Positions 1 to 5,173 of a DNA stretch of 7,229 nt are shown in pieces. Source of the DNA: Firmicutes bacterium UBA1422 (GTDB lineage Bacteria > Bacillota > Clostridia > Peptostreptococcales > Anaerovoracaceae); NCBI GenBank assembly GCA_002304835.1, contig DBPK01000004.1, positions 1 through 7,229 on the forward strand, written 5' to 3'. Below the pieces are notes generated by a model, which ran no database searches, had not been told where the DNA came from, and worked only from the letters and a program-made list of their open reading frames with translations. The translations under genes were made by a program, and so were the position numbers. The number at the start of each line of letters is the position of its first letter. The stretch's first letter is position 1.

Positions 1-56
1 AGCTCGTCGGGCTCATAACCCGGAGGTCGTTGGTTCGAATCCTTCCCCCGCAACCA
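1..56 (+). tRNA. tRNA-fMet (CAU), 5'-truncated by window edge
   Basis: This is the 3' part of an initiator tRNA; the acceptor 5' strand and part of the D-arm lie before the window. The anticodon loop is CTCATAA with anticodon CAT at 14-16. It sits on a stem with three consecutive G-C pairs (GGG/CCC), the hallmark of bacterial initiator tRNA that separates it from elongator Met and from Ile-CAU. The T-arm contains GGTTCGAAT, and the gene ends with an encoded CCA at 54-56 after discriminator A53. A strong terminator follows ten bases later, so this is the last gene of its transcript. The elongator tRNA-Met is at 6765. Confidence 0.93.
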
Positions 57-65
57 AGCAATTTC

Positions 66-98
66 AACGGTTCTTGCATAATGCAAGAACCGTTTTTT
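66..98 (+). terminator. Intrinsic terminator of the tRNA-fMet transcript
   Basis: A perfect 12-bp inverted repeat (67-78 with 82-93, three-base loop TAA) is followed directly by a run of T (93-98). The minus strand lacks a comparable T-run after the stem, so it acts for plus-strand transcription coming out of the tRNA gene. Confidence 0.92.
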
Positions 99-158
99 AT
101 TAAAAAAACCAAAAAAATCAATACACAAAAAAACATGGTCACATTTCTTTAACCAATG

Positions 159-185
159 CTGACATTTTACTTCTCATGTTATAAT
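159..185 (+). promoter_or_regulatory. Promoter of the membrane-protein gene
   Basis: CTGACA (159-164) and TATAAT (180-185) are separated by 15 bp. The short spacing is compensated by a TGn extension directly before the -10 (TGT at 177-179). Upstream lies an A/T-rich stretch with A-tracts (100-131) that could act as an UP element. Predicted start is near 192, leaving a leader of about 50 nt with no recognisable riboswitch. Confidence 0.7.
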
Positions 186-243
186 ATACTCAAATAAAAA
201 TGATCTATGGGGATGGATCCTTGATTAGAGAGGGGGAATAAAA

Positions 244-867
244 ATGTCTAAGAACAATAATTCCAAAGATAAAGGAATGCTTATCCCGTTGATTACCGGA
301 CTCCTGTCGTTTTTTGTGAGCGGAGTCATAGCATGTGTTGTGATCGGACTCACGGACAATTATATATTCGCCGCAGGAATTACGGGAGGACTTGGATCTT
401 TATTGCTGGCTCTTCTCATAAGGAGCATAAGAACAAGGCTTATAAGAACGACAATAGCGGGGGCTCTGACCATGCCCCTTTCCCTGGCAGTGGGTTTCTT
501 TCTGGTTGAAGGGGTCGGAGCACTAATGCCGCAGGTGGGATATAAAATCGAAAGCATTGGTCTGGCGGATGTTATTGCCGTCATCCTTATAGCAGCCATA
601 TTCGGAACGATAATGGGCATTATAATTTACGGCATTTACTCAGTCAGGATATTTCTTCCGGTATGCGCTGTTGCGGGTATTCCGGCGGGAGTGCTGGTTA
701 ATGCCCTTAACGGACCTTGGCGCGGCACTGCGGCTTATACTGCCATCATGGATACTTTCCGGCAGGTGGATCTGAACTTTCTTTCAATGGCAGTTTTTAT
801 GGGGATAGGCATGGGAGCATCAGCAGGGATATACAACAGGATAAAACAAAAAAGCATCCGCCCTTGA
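244..867 (+). CDS. Hypothetical membrane protein, about six transmembrane helices
   Basis: I do not recognise a family for this 207-residue protein. After a polar, Lys/Asn-rich N-terminus (residues 1-10) it shows about six hydrophobic segments at roughly 11-35, 40-60, 68-92, 107-131, 133-155 and 177-197. Many are rich in Gly and Ala (GGLGS at 48-52, GIGMGAS at 187-193), suggesting tight helix packing. A basic stretch rich in Arg at 60-68, between helices 2 and 3, probably faces the cytoplasm, as does the basic C-terminus (198-207). There is no signal-peptidase site and no catalytic motif I can name. The ATG at 244 is supported by a strong ribosome binding site, GAGAGGGGG at 228-236, 7 nt upstream. 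It is a single-gene unit with its own promoter, downstream of tRNA-fMet and convergent with the deacetylase gene. The stop codon lies in the loop of that gene's terminator hairpin. It is a real gene; its role is unknown. Confidence 0.85.
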   Translation: MSKNNNSKDKGMLIPLITGLLSFFVSGVIACVVIGLTDNYIFAAGITGGLGSLLLALLIRSIRTRLIRTTIAGALTMPLSLAVGFFLVEGVGALMPQVGYKIESIGLADVIAVILIAAIFGTIMGIIIYGIYSVRIFLPVCAVAGIPAGVLVNALNGPWRGTAAYTAIMDTFRQVDLNFLSMAVFMGIGMGASAGIYNRIKQKSIRP

Positions 868-877
868 TGGCGGATGC
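846..877 (-). terminator. Intrinsic terminator of the deacetylase gene, inside the opposing gene's 3' end
   Basis: GCATCCGCC (854-862) pairs perfectly with GGCGGATGC (869-877), giving a 9-bp GC-rich stem with a 6-base loop. On the minus strand the stem is followed by six T (848-853 read in reverse), so it terminates transcription from the minus-strand gene ending at 903. The plus-strand side has no T-run. The last codons of the membrane-protein gene and its TGA stop (865-867) are part of the hairpin. Confidence 0.85.
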
Positions 878-902
878 CTGACTTATCCCATTGCGAGATT
901 TT

Positions 903-2288
903 CTATTTGTAGAATTTATAATAGACTTTGCCTTTCTTCATTCCACTGCGGAGCTCTGCCATCTCGCTTATGGTAACCAGCTGATAGCCTTTTTTAACAA
1001 GCTTGGGGATTATGGTTTTAGATGCAGTTGCTGAAGAAGATTGAGAATCATGCATAAGAACTATGGATCCATTGCGCGCTCCATTCAAAACTCTTCTTAT
1101 TGTTGTACGTGAACTTCTTGTGGCCCAGTCGCGGGTATCGACCGACCAGTAAATAAGTGGCGTTCCCACCGCCGACCTGACAGTTCTGTTAAAGGCCCCG
1201 TAGGGAGGTCTCATTACTTTCGGCGTCGAGCCCGTTATCCTTTTTACAGCCCTTTTTGTTCTGATTATCTGACTTTTTATTTTTGAATATGAACATGATG
1301 TGAGCATTGGATGGGAATATGTATGATTCCCTATTTCACAACCCTGTCTGTAAGCCTTTTTTATAGTCGATTTATATTTGGAGACTCTGCTGCCAACTAC
1401 GAAGAAGGTGGCCGCCTGATCATACTTCTTCAAAGTGGCCAGAATGGTCTTTGTGCGAGCGGCAGGACCGTCATCATAGGTGAGACATATCATCTTTTTC
1501 CTGCCGTTGACCTTTCGGTAACATTTATAATCTTTGCCGAAGTAATATATGCATTTGTTCAAAGTCTGTTTTCCCACATACTTGGATTTTTGAGAAAGAG
1601 AATTACTGGCAGAACTCTTTACCAGGGTGTTGCCTTTTGAGTAATAGGCTATTATTTTATAAGTGTACCTTGTATTACATAAGAAGGATTTATCTGTGTA
1701 AGTCAGACCGGAAACTGTTTTGATGGTTGCTATTTTTTTGAAGGCTGCACCCGGGCTTTGCCGGTAAACATAGTAGCCGGTAGCCTGGGGTGATTTGCTC
1801 CATTTAAGCTTGAATCTATTATATACAGCCTTATAGATGTTCTCCAACCTTACATACTGAAGTTTCACAGGGCCGGAGGCTCTGGCAGCACATAAATCAC
1901 TCTTCAATGTGATCTCGCCTTCTTCAGTCTGGACCGTTCTGATGCTGCAGACTTTGTAGTAATAATTCATGTTTACCTTTGCATATCTGTCAGTATATAC
2001 GGTATCCGGGGTCTCTGCCACAGGAACGAAGCTCCCTGACGCACTGCTGCTTCGGTAGACTTGGTAACTTTCTGCGTTTTCTGCTGCAGCCCAGAAGACC
2101 CTTACAGTTCCGTCAGAAAGACATGTCACACCGGAAATCTGAGGCACCGCCGGTACTGTCTGCTCCTGTTCATCCAAAGGACCGGGGATCTCATCAGCAA
2201 ACGCTGAAGGAATTAAAGGTGTAATGGCCATCATCATGAAAACGCTCATAATAAATGCTAATGAAGTTTTCAAAAGTTTTTTTATCAT
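903..2288 (-). CDS. Exported polysaccharide deacetylase (CE4/NodB) with two fibronectin-III-like domains
   Basis: The 461-residue protein is predicted to remove acetyl groups from N-acetylated glycans outside the cell, probably peptidoglycan GlcNAc; the substrate is inferred. An N-terminal signal peptide (KK at 3-4, hydrophobic core 8-28) ends with a likely signal peptidase I site, SAFA|DE, after residue 31. Two fibronectin type III-like modules follow (about 47-138 and 140-232), with the typical YxVYR strand motif in both. They probably bind wall or carbohydrate. The NodB domain (about 264-445) has every conserved CE4 motif: TYDDGP 270-275 with catalytic base and metal Asp at 272-273, NHTYSHP 321-327 with metal His 322 and 326, RPPYG 360-364, DTRDW 384-388 and LMHDS 411-415 with His 413. 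It therefore looks active. AGGAG lies 7 nt before the ATG, and the gene has its own promoter and terminator. No lipobox, LPXTG motif or C-terminal transmembrane helix is seen, so it is probably secreted. Confidence 0.93.
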   Translation of the reverse strand: MIKKLLKTSLAFIMSVFMMMAITPLIPSAFADEIPGPLDEQEQTVPAVPQISGVTCLSDGTVRVFWAAAENAESYQVYRSSSASGSFVPVAETPDTVYTDRYAKVNMNYYYKVCSIRTVQTEEGEITLKSDLCAARASGPVKLQYVRLENIYKAVYNRFKLKWSKSPQATGYYVYRQSPGAAFKKIATIKTVSGLTYTDKSFLCNTRYTYKIIAYYSKGNTLVKSSASNSLSQKSKYVGKQTLNKCIYYFGKDYKCYRKVNGRKKMICLTYDDGPAARTKTILATLKKYDQAATFFVVGSRVSKYKSTIKKAYRQGCEIGNHTYSHPMLTSCSYSKIKSQIIRTKRAVKRITGSTPKVMRPPYGAFNRTVRSAVGTPLIYWSVDTRDWATRSSRTTIRRVLNGARNGSIVLMHDSQSSSATASKTIIPKLVKKGYQLVTISEMAELRSGMKKGKVYYKFYK

Positions 2289-2320
2289 GAAATTGCTCCT
2301 GTTATGATAAATATAAGGTA

Positions 2321-2348
2321 ATTATAACATGACAGCAGGCCTTTACAA
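2321..2348 (-). promoter_or_regulatory. Promoter of the deacetylase gene
   Basis: On the minus strand TTGTAA (2343-2348) is followed after 16 bp by a perfect TATAAT (2321-2326) with a TGn extension. This is the same TGTTATAAT core as in the promoter at 159-185. The ribosome binding site AGGAG is at 2296-2300. Confidence 0.75.
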
Positions 2349-2356
2349 CAGGGCAA

Positions 2357-2394
2357 AATAAAAAAGCACCCGCATTTGACAGCGGATGCTTTTG
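2357..2394 (-). terminator. Intrinsic terminator of the SDR gene
   Basis: On the minus strand an 11-bp stem (2382-2392 with 2363-2373, one G-U pair, 8-base loop) is followed by a T-rich run (complement of A at 2358-2365). It lies 14 bases after the SDR stop. The core resembles the terminator at 846-877. Confidence 0.82.
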
Positions 2395-2407
2395 ACATAC
2401 GATTTGA

Positions 2408-3151
2408 CTAGCAGTCTACACCGCCGTCAACCCGCAGCAGCTGTCCTGTTACGAAAGAAGAATCTTCCGTGGCGAAAAACAAAGCTGCAGTTCCGATTTC
2501 TCTTCCCTGACCTGCGCGCTTAAGAGGAGACATTTCTTTCATGCCGGAAACTGCATCCTCTCCGCCTACGCTGTCAAGCATGGCAGTTACGATGGCTCCC
2601 GGCAGTATGGCATTTACCCTTATTTCCGGGCCCAGTTCTCTGGCAAGGGCCTTTGTCAGTCCGTTCATGGCATGTTTGGATGTGCAGTAAGCAGCGGCAC
2701 CCCATCTGGCAGATGTGCCGGCTACGGAGCCGGTGTTTATGATATATCCTTTACCTTTGGCCTTCATTATGGGAGCCACTTTTTTTGCAAGCATCAGAGC
2801 TGAAGTGAAGTTTACCTGCATTACCTTGTCCCATTCCTCCAAAGATACATCCATCGAGCTCTGTATGCTGAGAACACCCGCATTGTTGTAGAGGATATCG
2901 ATAGTACCGTATTTTGCAACGGTATCATCAACGATCTTATCAAGAGATGCTCTGTCTGCGATGTCTGCAATAACGTAAGATGCTTCTCCGCCGTTCTTTT
3001 TGATGTTTTCAACGACTTCCCTGGCTCTTTCTTCATTCCTGCCTGTGATCATTACTTTTGCGCCTTCCTCGGCAAATACATAAGCTGTATCTCTTCCCAT
3101 GCCTGAAGTGGCTCCTGTTATGATGGCAACTTTATCTTTTAATCTGTCCAT
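2408..3151 (-). CDS. SDR-family NAD(P)H-dependent oxidoreductase
   Basis: This is a classical short-chain dehydrogenase/reductase of 247 residues, the usual family length, and should be cytosolic. It has the Rossmann motif TGATSGMG at 12-19, Asp 63 in the adenine-contact position, NNAG at 89-92, and the complete catalytic tetrad Asn114, Ser142, Tyr155, Lys159 (YCTSK at 155-159), followed by the PG motif at 184-185. Arg38, just after the second beta strand (TGR), favours NADP(H) over NAD(H); this is inference. The family covers 3-oxoacyl-ACP reductases, glucose dehydrogenases, hydroxysteroid dehydrogenases and many others. The substrate cannot be read from the sequence, and there is no fatty-acid or steroid gene nearby to help. 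The ATG at 3151 is preceded by AAAGGTAGGA at a good distance. The gene is a single unit with its own terminator and an unusually decorated promoter (palindromes at 3221-3244 and 3279-3290), which suggests specific regulation. Confidence 0.93.
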   Translation of the reverse strand: MDRLKDKVAIITGATSGMGRDTAYVFAEEGAKVMITGRNEERAREVVENIKKNGGEASYVIADIADRASLDKIVDDTVAKYGTIDILYNNAGVLSIQSSMDVSLEEWDKVMQVNFTSALMLAKKVAPIMKAKGKGYIINTGSVAGTSARWGAAAYCTSKHAMNGLTKALARELGPEIRVNAILPGAIVTAMLDSVGGEDAVSGMKEMSPLKRAGQGREIGTAALFFATEDSSFVTGQLLRVDGGVDC

Positions 3152-3176
3152 TTTTTGTTCCTACCTTTCATTGTAA

Positions 3177-3198
3177 TTATCATTATAGTTATCATTAT
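3177..3198. repeat. Tandem 10-bp repeat in the SDR leader
   Basis: TTATCATTAT occurs at 3177-3186 and again at 3189-3198, a 12-bp period. It lies in the predicted 5' leader between the transcription start and the ribosome binding site of the SDR gene. It could be a protein-binding repeat or chance in AT-rich DNA. Confidence 0.5.
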
Positions 3199-3220
3199 TT
3201 TTTTGAATCGTTTGTTTTGC

Positions 3221-3244
3221 TTTCACTATTTAGGTGTAGTGAAA
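3221..3244. promoter_or_regulatory. Operator-like inverted repeat at the SDR transcription start
   Basis: TTTCACTA (3221-3228) and TAGTGAAA (3237-3244) form a perfect 8-bp inverted repeat with an 8-bp spacer. It begins at the last base of the -10 box and covers the predicted start site near 3237, the usual place for a repressor operator. No regulator gene is encoded within the window. Confidence 0.55.
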
Positions 3245-3271
3245 TTATATATTATTTTATAATACAGTCAA
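3244..3271 (-). promoter_or_regulatory. Promoter of the SDR gene
   Basis: On the minus strand TTGACT (3266-3271) and TATAAT (3244-3249) are separated by 16 bp, near consensus. The predicted start near 3237 gives a leader of about 85 nt. A second TATAAT-like sequence closer to the gene (around 3183-3190) lacks a convincing -35. Confidence 0.75.
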
Positions 3272-3278
3272 GTTATAC

Positions 3279-3290
3279 TTTGATATCAAA
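3279..3290. promoter_or_regulatory. 12-bp palindrome upstream of the SDR -35 box
   Basis: TTTGATATCAAA is a perfect palindrome centred about 47 bp upstream of the predicted SDR start, a position suited to an activator or a second repressor dimer. It differs in sequence from the repeat at 3221-3244. Confidence 0.4.
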
Positions 3291-3313
3291 TCAAATCAGT
3301 AAACCTCATTTTT

Positions 3314-3345
3314 AAAAAAATATTACCTGACTGATGCCTTCAGGT
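3314..3345 (-). terminator. Probable weak terminator of msrAB
   Basis: On the minus strand ACCTGA (3340-3345) and TCAGGT (3325-3330) form a 6-bp stem with a 9-base loop. After four bases a run of seven T follows (complement of 3314-3320). The stem includes the last codons of msrAB and touches its TAA stop. It is short, so read-through into the SDR gene is possible. Confidence 0.45.
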
Positions 3346-4324
3346 GCCCATACCCTTCTTTTTCCATGGCTTCATAGGGAATGAACCTCAAAGATGCGCT
3401 GTTGATGCAGTATCTTGTTCCGCTGGGGGACTCACTGTCTCCGGTGAAAACATGTCCCAGATGGGAATCTCCTTGGCTGCTTTTCACTTCTGTTCTTTCC
3501 ATGCCCAGAGAATTATCTTTTTTTTCAACAAGGGCCTTTTCGTTTATGGGTTTTGAAAAACTTGGCCATCCGCAGGAACTGTCGTATTTATCTGTGGATG
3601 TAAAAAGAGGTTGTCCCGTTAGGATATCCACATATATACCTTTTTCATGATTTTTCCAGTAAAGATTGTCAAAGGGCCTTTCAGTGGCGGAGTTCTGTGT
3701 CACATCTATGATCTTTAATATCTCGTTTATCTCAGAAGGGCTCACATGACAATAACCTCCCGGATTTTTATCCAGGTAATCCTGATGATATTCTTCAGCC
3801 TCATAAAAGTTTTCCAGGGGCTTTACCTCCACATAGAACTTATCTGTACGTTTTTTGACTATATCGCTTATCCTTGTTACTGTTTCGCCGGAATCCTCAT
3901 CATCATAGTAGATACCCGCCCTGTACTGGCTTCCCTTATCGTTGCCCTGGCCATCCTTTGCCCGGGGATCTATCACATAGTAGTATGCAAAAAGAAGAGC
4001 CTCCAAACTTATTTTTTTTGGATCATAGGAAACACGAACAGCTTCCCGATAACCGGTTTGACCCGTGCAAACGGAACTGTAATCGGGCAGGATATCTTTT
4101 TTTCCGTTGACATATCCGCTTACCGCATCGGTAACGCCCGGCAGGGAATGGAACAATTTTTCCATGCCCCAGAAACATCCTCCGGCCAGGTAAATAGTAT
4201 TGCCTTCTTTTAGCATCTTCATTTTCTCCTCCGGATGATTTTCTTCTTTTTCCGTGCCCGGGAAAGCCAGGACCGAAGTCAGAAGAACTGCACAGGCAGA
4301 AATTATTATTATATTCCTTTTCAT
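3323..4324 (-). CDS. msrAB: Exported bifunctional methionine sulfoxide reductase MsrA-MsrB
   Basis: This 333-residue fusion reduces both diastereomers of methionine sulfoxide: the MsrA half acts on the S form and the MsrB half on the R form. The MsrA domain (about 42-200) has GGCFWG at 48-53 with catalytic Cys50, the EEYHQDY motif at 177-183 and the NPGGYCH motif with Cys192, a likely recycling cysteine. The MsrB domain (about 215-330) has CGWPSF at 251-256, HLGHVF at 288-293 and RYCINS at 304-309 with catalytic Cys306. It lacks the zinc CxxC pairs of some MsrB types. Residues 1-20 are a basic start plus hydrophobic core (IIIISACAVLLTSVLA) with no lipobox. The protein is therefore secreted (possible cleavage after Ala20) or membrane-anchored, facing outward, and should repair surface proteins. 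Such enzymes need a thioredoxin-like partner and CcdA-type electron supply; neither is in this window. AAAAGG lies 8 nt before the ATG. No clear promoter was found upstream. Confidence 0.95.
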   Translation of the reverse strand: MKRNIIIISACAVLLTSVLAFPGTEKEENHPEEKMKMLKEGNTIYLAGGCFWGMEKLFHSLPGVTDAVSGYVNGKKDILPDYSSVCTGQTGYREAVRVSYDPKKISLEALLFAYYYVIDPRAKDGQGNDKGSQYRAGIYYDDEDSGETVTRISDIVKKRTDKFYVEVKPLENFYEAEEYHQDYLDKNPGGYCHVSPSEINEILKIIDVTQNSATERPFDNLYWKNHEKGIYVDILTGQPLFTSTDKYDSSCGWPSFSKPINEKALVEKKDNSLGMERTEVKSSQGDSHLGHVFTGDSESPSGTRYCINSASLRFIPYEAMEKEGYGHLKASVR

Positions 4325-4410
4325 TATAAATACCTTTTATGAAAAATAATTACCCTGGGGAAGGGGATCTGAAACAAACATTTTGAAGACCCGGATAAAA
4401 CTTTGATCAG

Positions 4411-4439
4411 TTGGACTTGAAGGCACTTTATGGTACAAT
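4411..4439 (+). promoter_or_regulatory. Promoter of hypB
   Basis: TTGGAC (4411-4416) and TACAAT (4434-4439) have the optimal 17-bp spacing and a TGn extension at 4431-4433. The predicted start is near 4446, with a leader of about 67 nt before the ATG at 4513. Confidence 0.75.
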
Positions 4440-4459
4440 GCATATTAGCGTGATGCATT
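4437..4459. promoter_or_regulatory. Operator-like inverted repeat over the hypB -10 and start site
   Basis: AATGCAT (4437-4443) and ATGCATT (4453-4459) form a perfect 7-bp inverted repeat with a 9-bp spacer. It overlaps the end of the -10 box and the predicted transcription start. A repressor bound here would block polymerase. It does not match the long-spaced NikR consensus known from E. coli. Confidence 0.45.
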
Positions 4460-4469
4460 TGAAATATAA

Positions 4470-4481
4470 TATCAGCTGATA
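4470..4481. promoter_or_regulatory. 12-bp palindrome in the hypB leader
   Basis: TATCAGCTGATA is a perfect palindrome about 25 bp downstream of the predicted hypB start. It could be a second operator half or a small RNA hairpin; there is no T-run, so it is not a terminator. Confidence 0.35.
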
Positions 4482-4502
4482 AAAATCAACATCAAAATGA
4501 GT

Positions 4503-4509
4503 GGAGAAG
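4503..4509 (+). promoter_or_regulatory. Ribosome binding site that decides the hypB start
   Basis: GGAGAAG sits 3-9 nt before the ATG at 4513. An in-frame GTG at 4501 would add four residues but overlaps this site and has no purine-rich sequence before it, so 4513 is preferred. Confidence 0.8.
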
Positions 4510-4512
4510 AAA

Positions 4513-5172
4513 ATGAGCAATATAAAAGTAATAGAAATAAAAAAAAGTGTTTTTGAAAACAATGATGCGGAAGCAGAAAAACTACGGGAGAAACTAAAGA
4601 AGAAAGGGGTTTTTCTGCTCAATCTGATGTCTTCGCCCGGATCAGGCAAGACCAGCGTGCTGGTAAGGACCATAAAAGAGCTTAATGGTGAGATAAGGAC
4701 AGGAGTAATGGAAGCGGATATAGACAGTGCAGTTGATGCAGAGACGATCGCGGCCACCGGAGTAAAAACCATACAGATCCATACGGGAGGCATGTGTCAT
4801 CTGGACGCGGGAATGACAGAAAAGGGGCTTGCTGAACTGGACATCGAGGATCTTGATCTGGTGGTTCTTGAGAATGTGGGAAATCTGGTGTGCCCGGCCG
4901 AGTTTGACACCGGGGCATCAAAAAATGCCATGATATTAAGTGTGCCGGAAGGCGATGATAAACCTTTGAAATATCCTCTGATGTTCAGCACGGTGGATCT
5001 GCTTTTGATAAACAAGATAGACTGTCTTCCGTATTTTGATTTTGACATGGATGCCGTTTATCAAAGAGTAAGGAAAATCAATCCGGGAATAGAAATAATA
5101 GAGGTTTCTGCAAAAACCGGAGAAGGGTTTGAAAGTTGGATAGACTGGCTCAGAAAAAATGTAAAGGCTTAA
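4513..5172 (+). CDS. hypB: HypB, nickel-insertion GTPase of [NiFe]-hydrogenase maturation
   Basis: HypB is a cytosolic GTPase that, with HypA, delivers nickel to the large subunit of [NiFe]-hydrogenase. The 219-residue protein, at the usual length for forms without a His-rich tail, has the P-loop SSPGSGKT at 40-47, EADIDS at 67-72, the metal-binding GGMCHLDA with Cys95-His96, the signature VVLENVGNLVCP at 117-128 with Cys127, the base-specificity motif NKID at 167-170 and SAKTG at 199-203. These are the SIMIBI-class HypB features including the dimer-interface metal site. It lacks the N-terminal CxxCGC site and the His-rich nickel store found in some homologues. No hypA, hypC-F, hydrogenase or nickel transporter is within the window, so this copy is transcribed alone from 4411-4439. 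It could also serve another nickel enzyme. The gene ends one base before the oppositely oriented L,D-transpeptidase gene, without a visible terminator. Confidence 0.94.
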   Translation: MSNIKVIEIKKSVFENNDAEAEKLREKLKKKGVFLLNLMSSPGSGKTSVLVRTIKELNGEIRTGVMEADIDSAVDAETIAATGVKTIQIHTGGMCHLDAGMTEKGLAELDIEDLDLVVLENVGNLVCPAEFDTGASKNAMILSVPEGDDKPLKYPLMFSTVDLLLINKIDCLPYFDFDMDAVYQRVRKINPGIEIIEVSAKTGEGFESWIDWLRKNVKA

Positions 5173-5173
5173 A

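Noticed and set aside
1311..1640. A 109-codon plus-strand frame inside the deacetylase gene
   Set aside because: It is the shadow of conserved NodB coding sequence, with no ribosome binding site or recognisable domain.
3746..4213. A 155-codon plus-strand frame antisense to msrAB, with hydrophobic stretches
   Set aside because: The opposite strand encodes a complete, conserved MsrA domain; the frame has no ribosome binding site and the hydrophobicity comes from reverse-complemented codons.
4325..4440. A promoter for msrAB on the minus strand
   Set aside because: Candidates such as TTGTTT with TAATTA have poor spacing or poor match; none was convincing.
4501..4512. GTG start for hypB giving four extra residues
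   Set aside because: The GTG overlaps the ribosome binding site that serves the ATG at 4513 and has none of its own.
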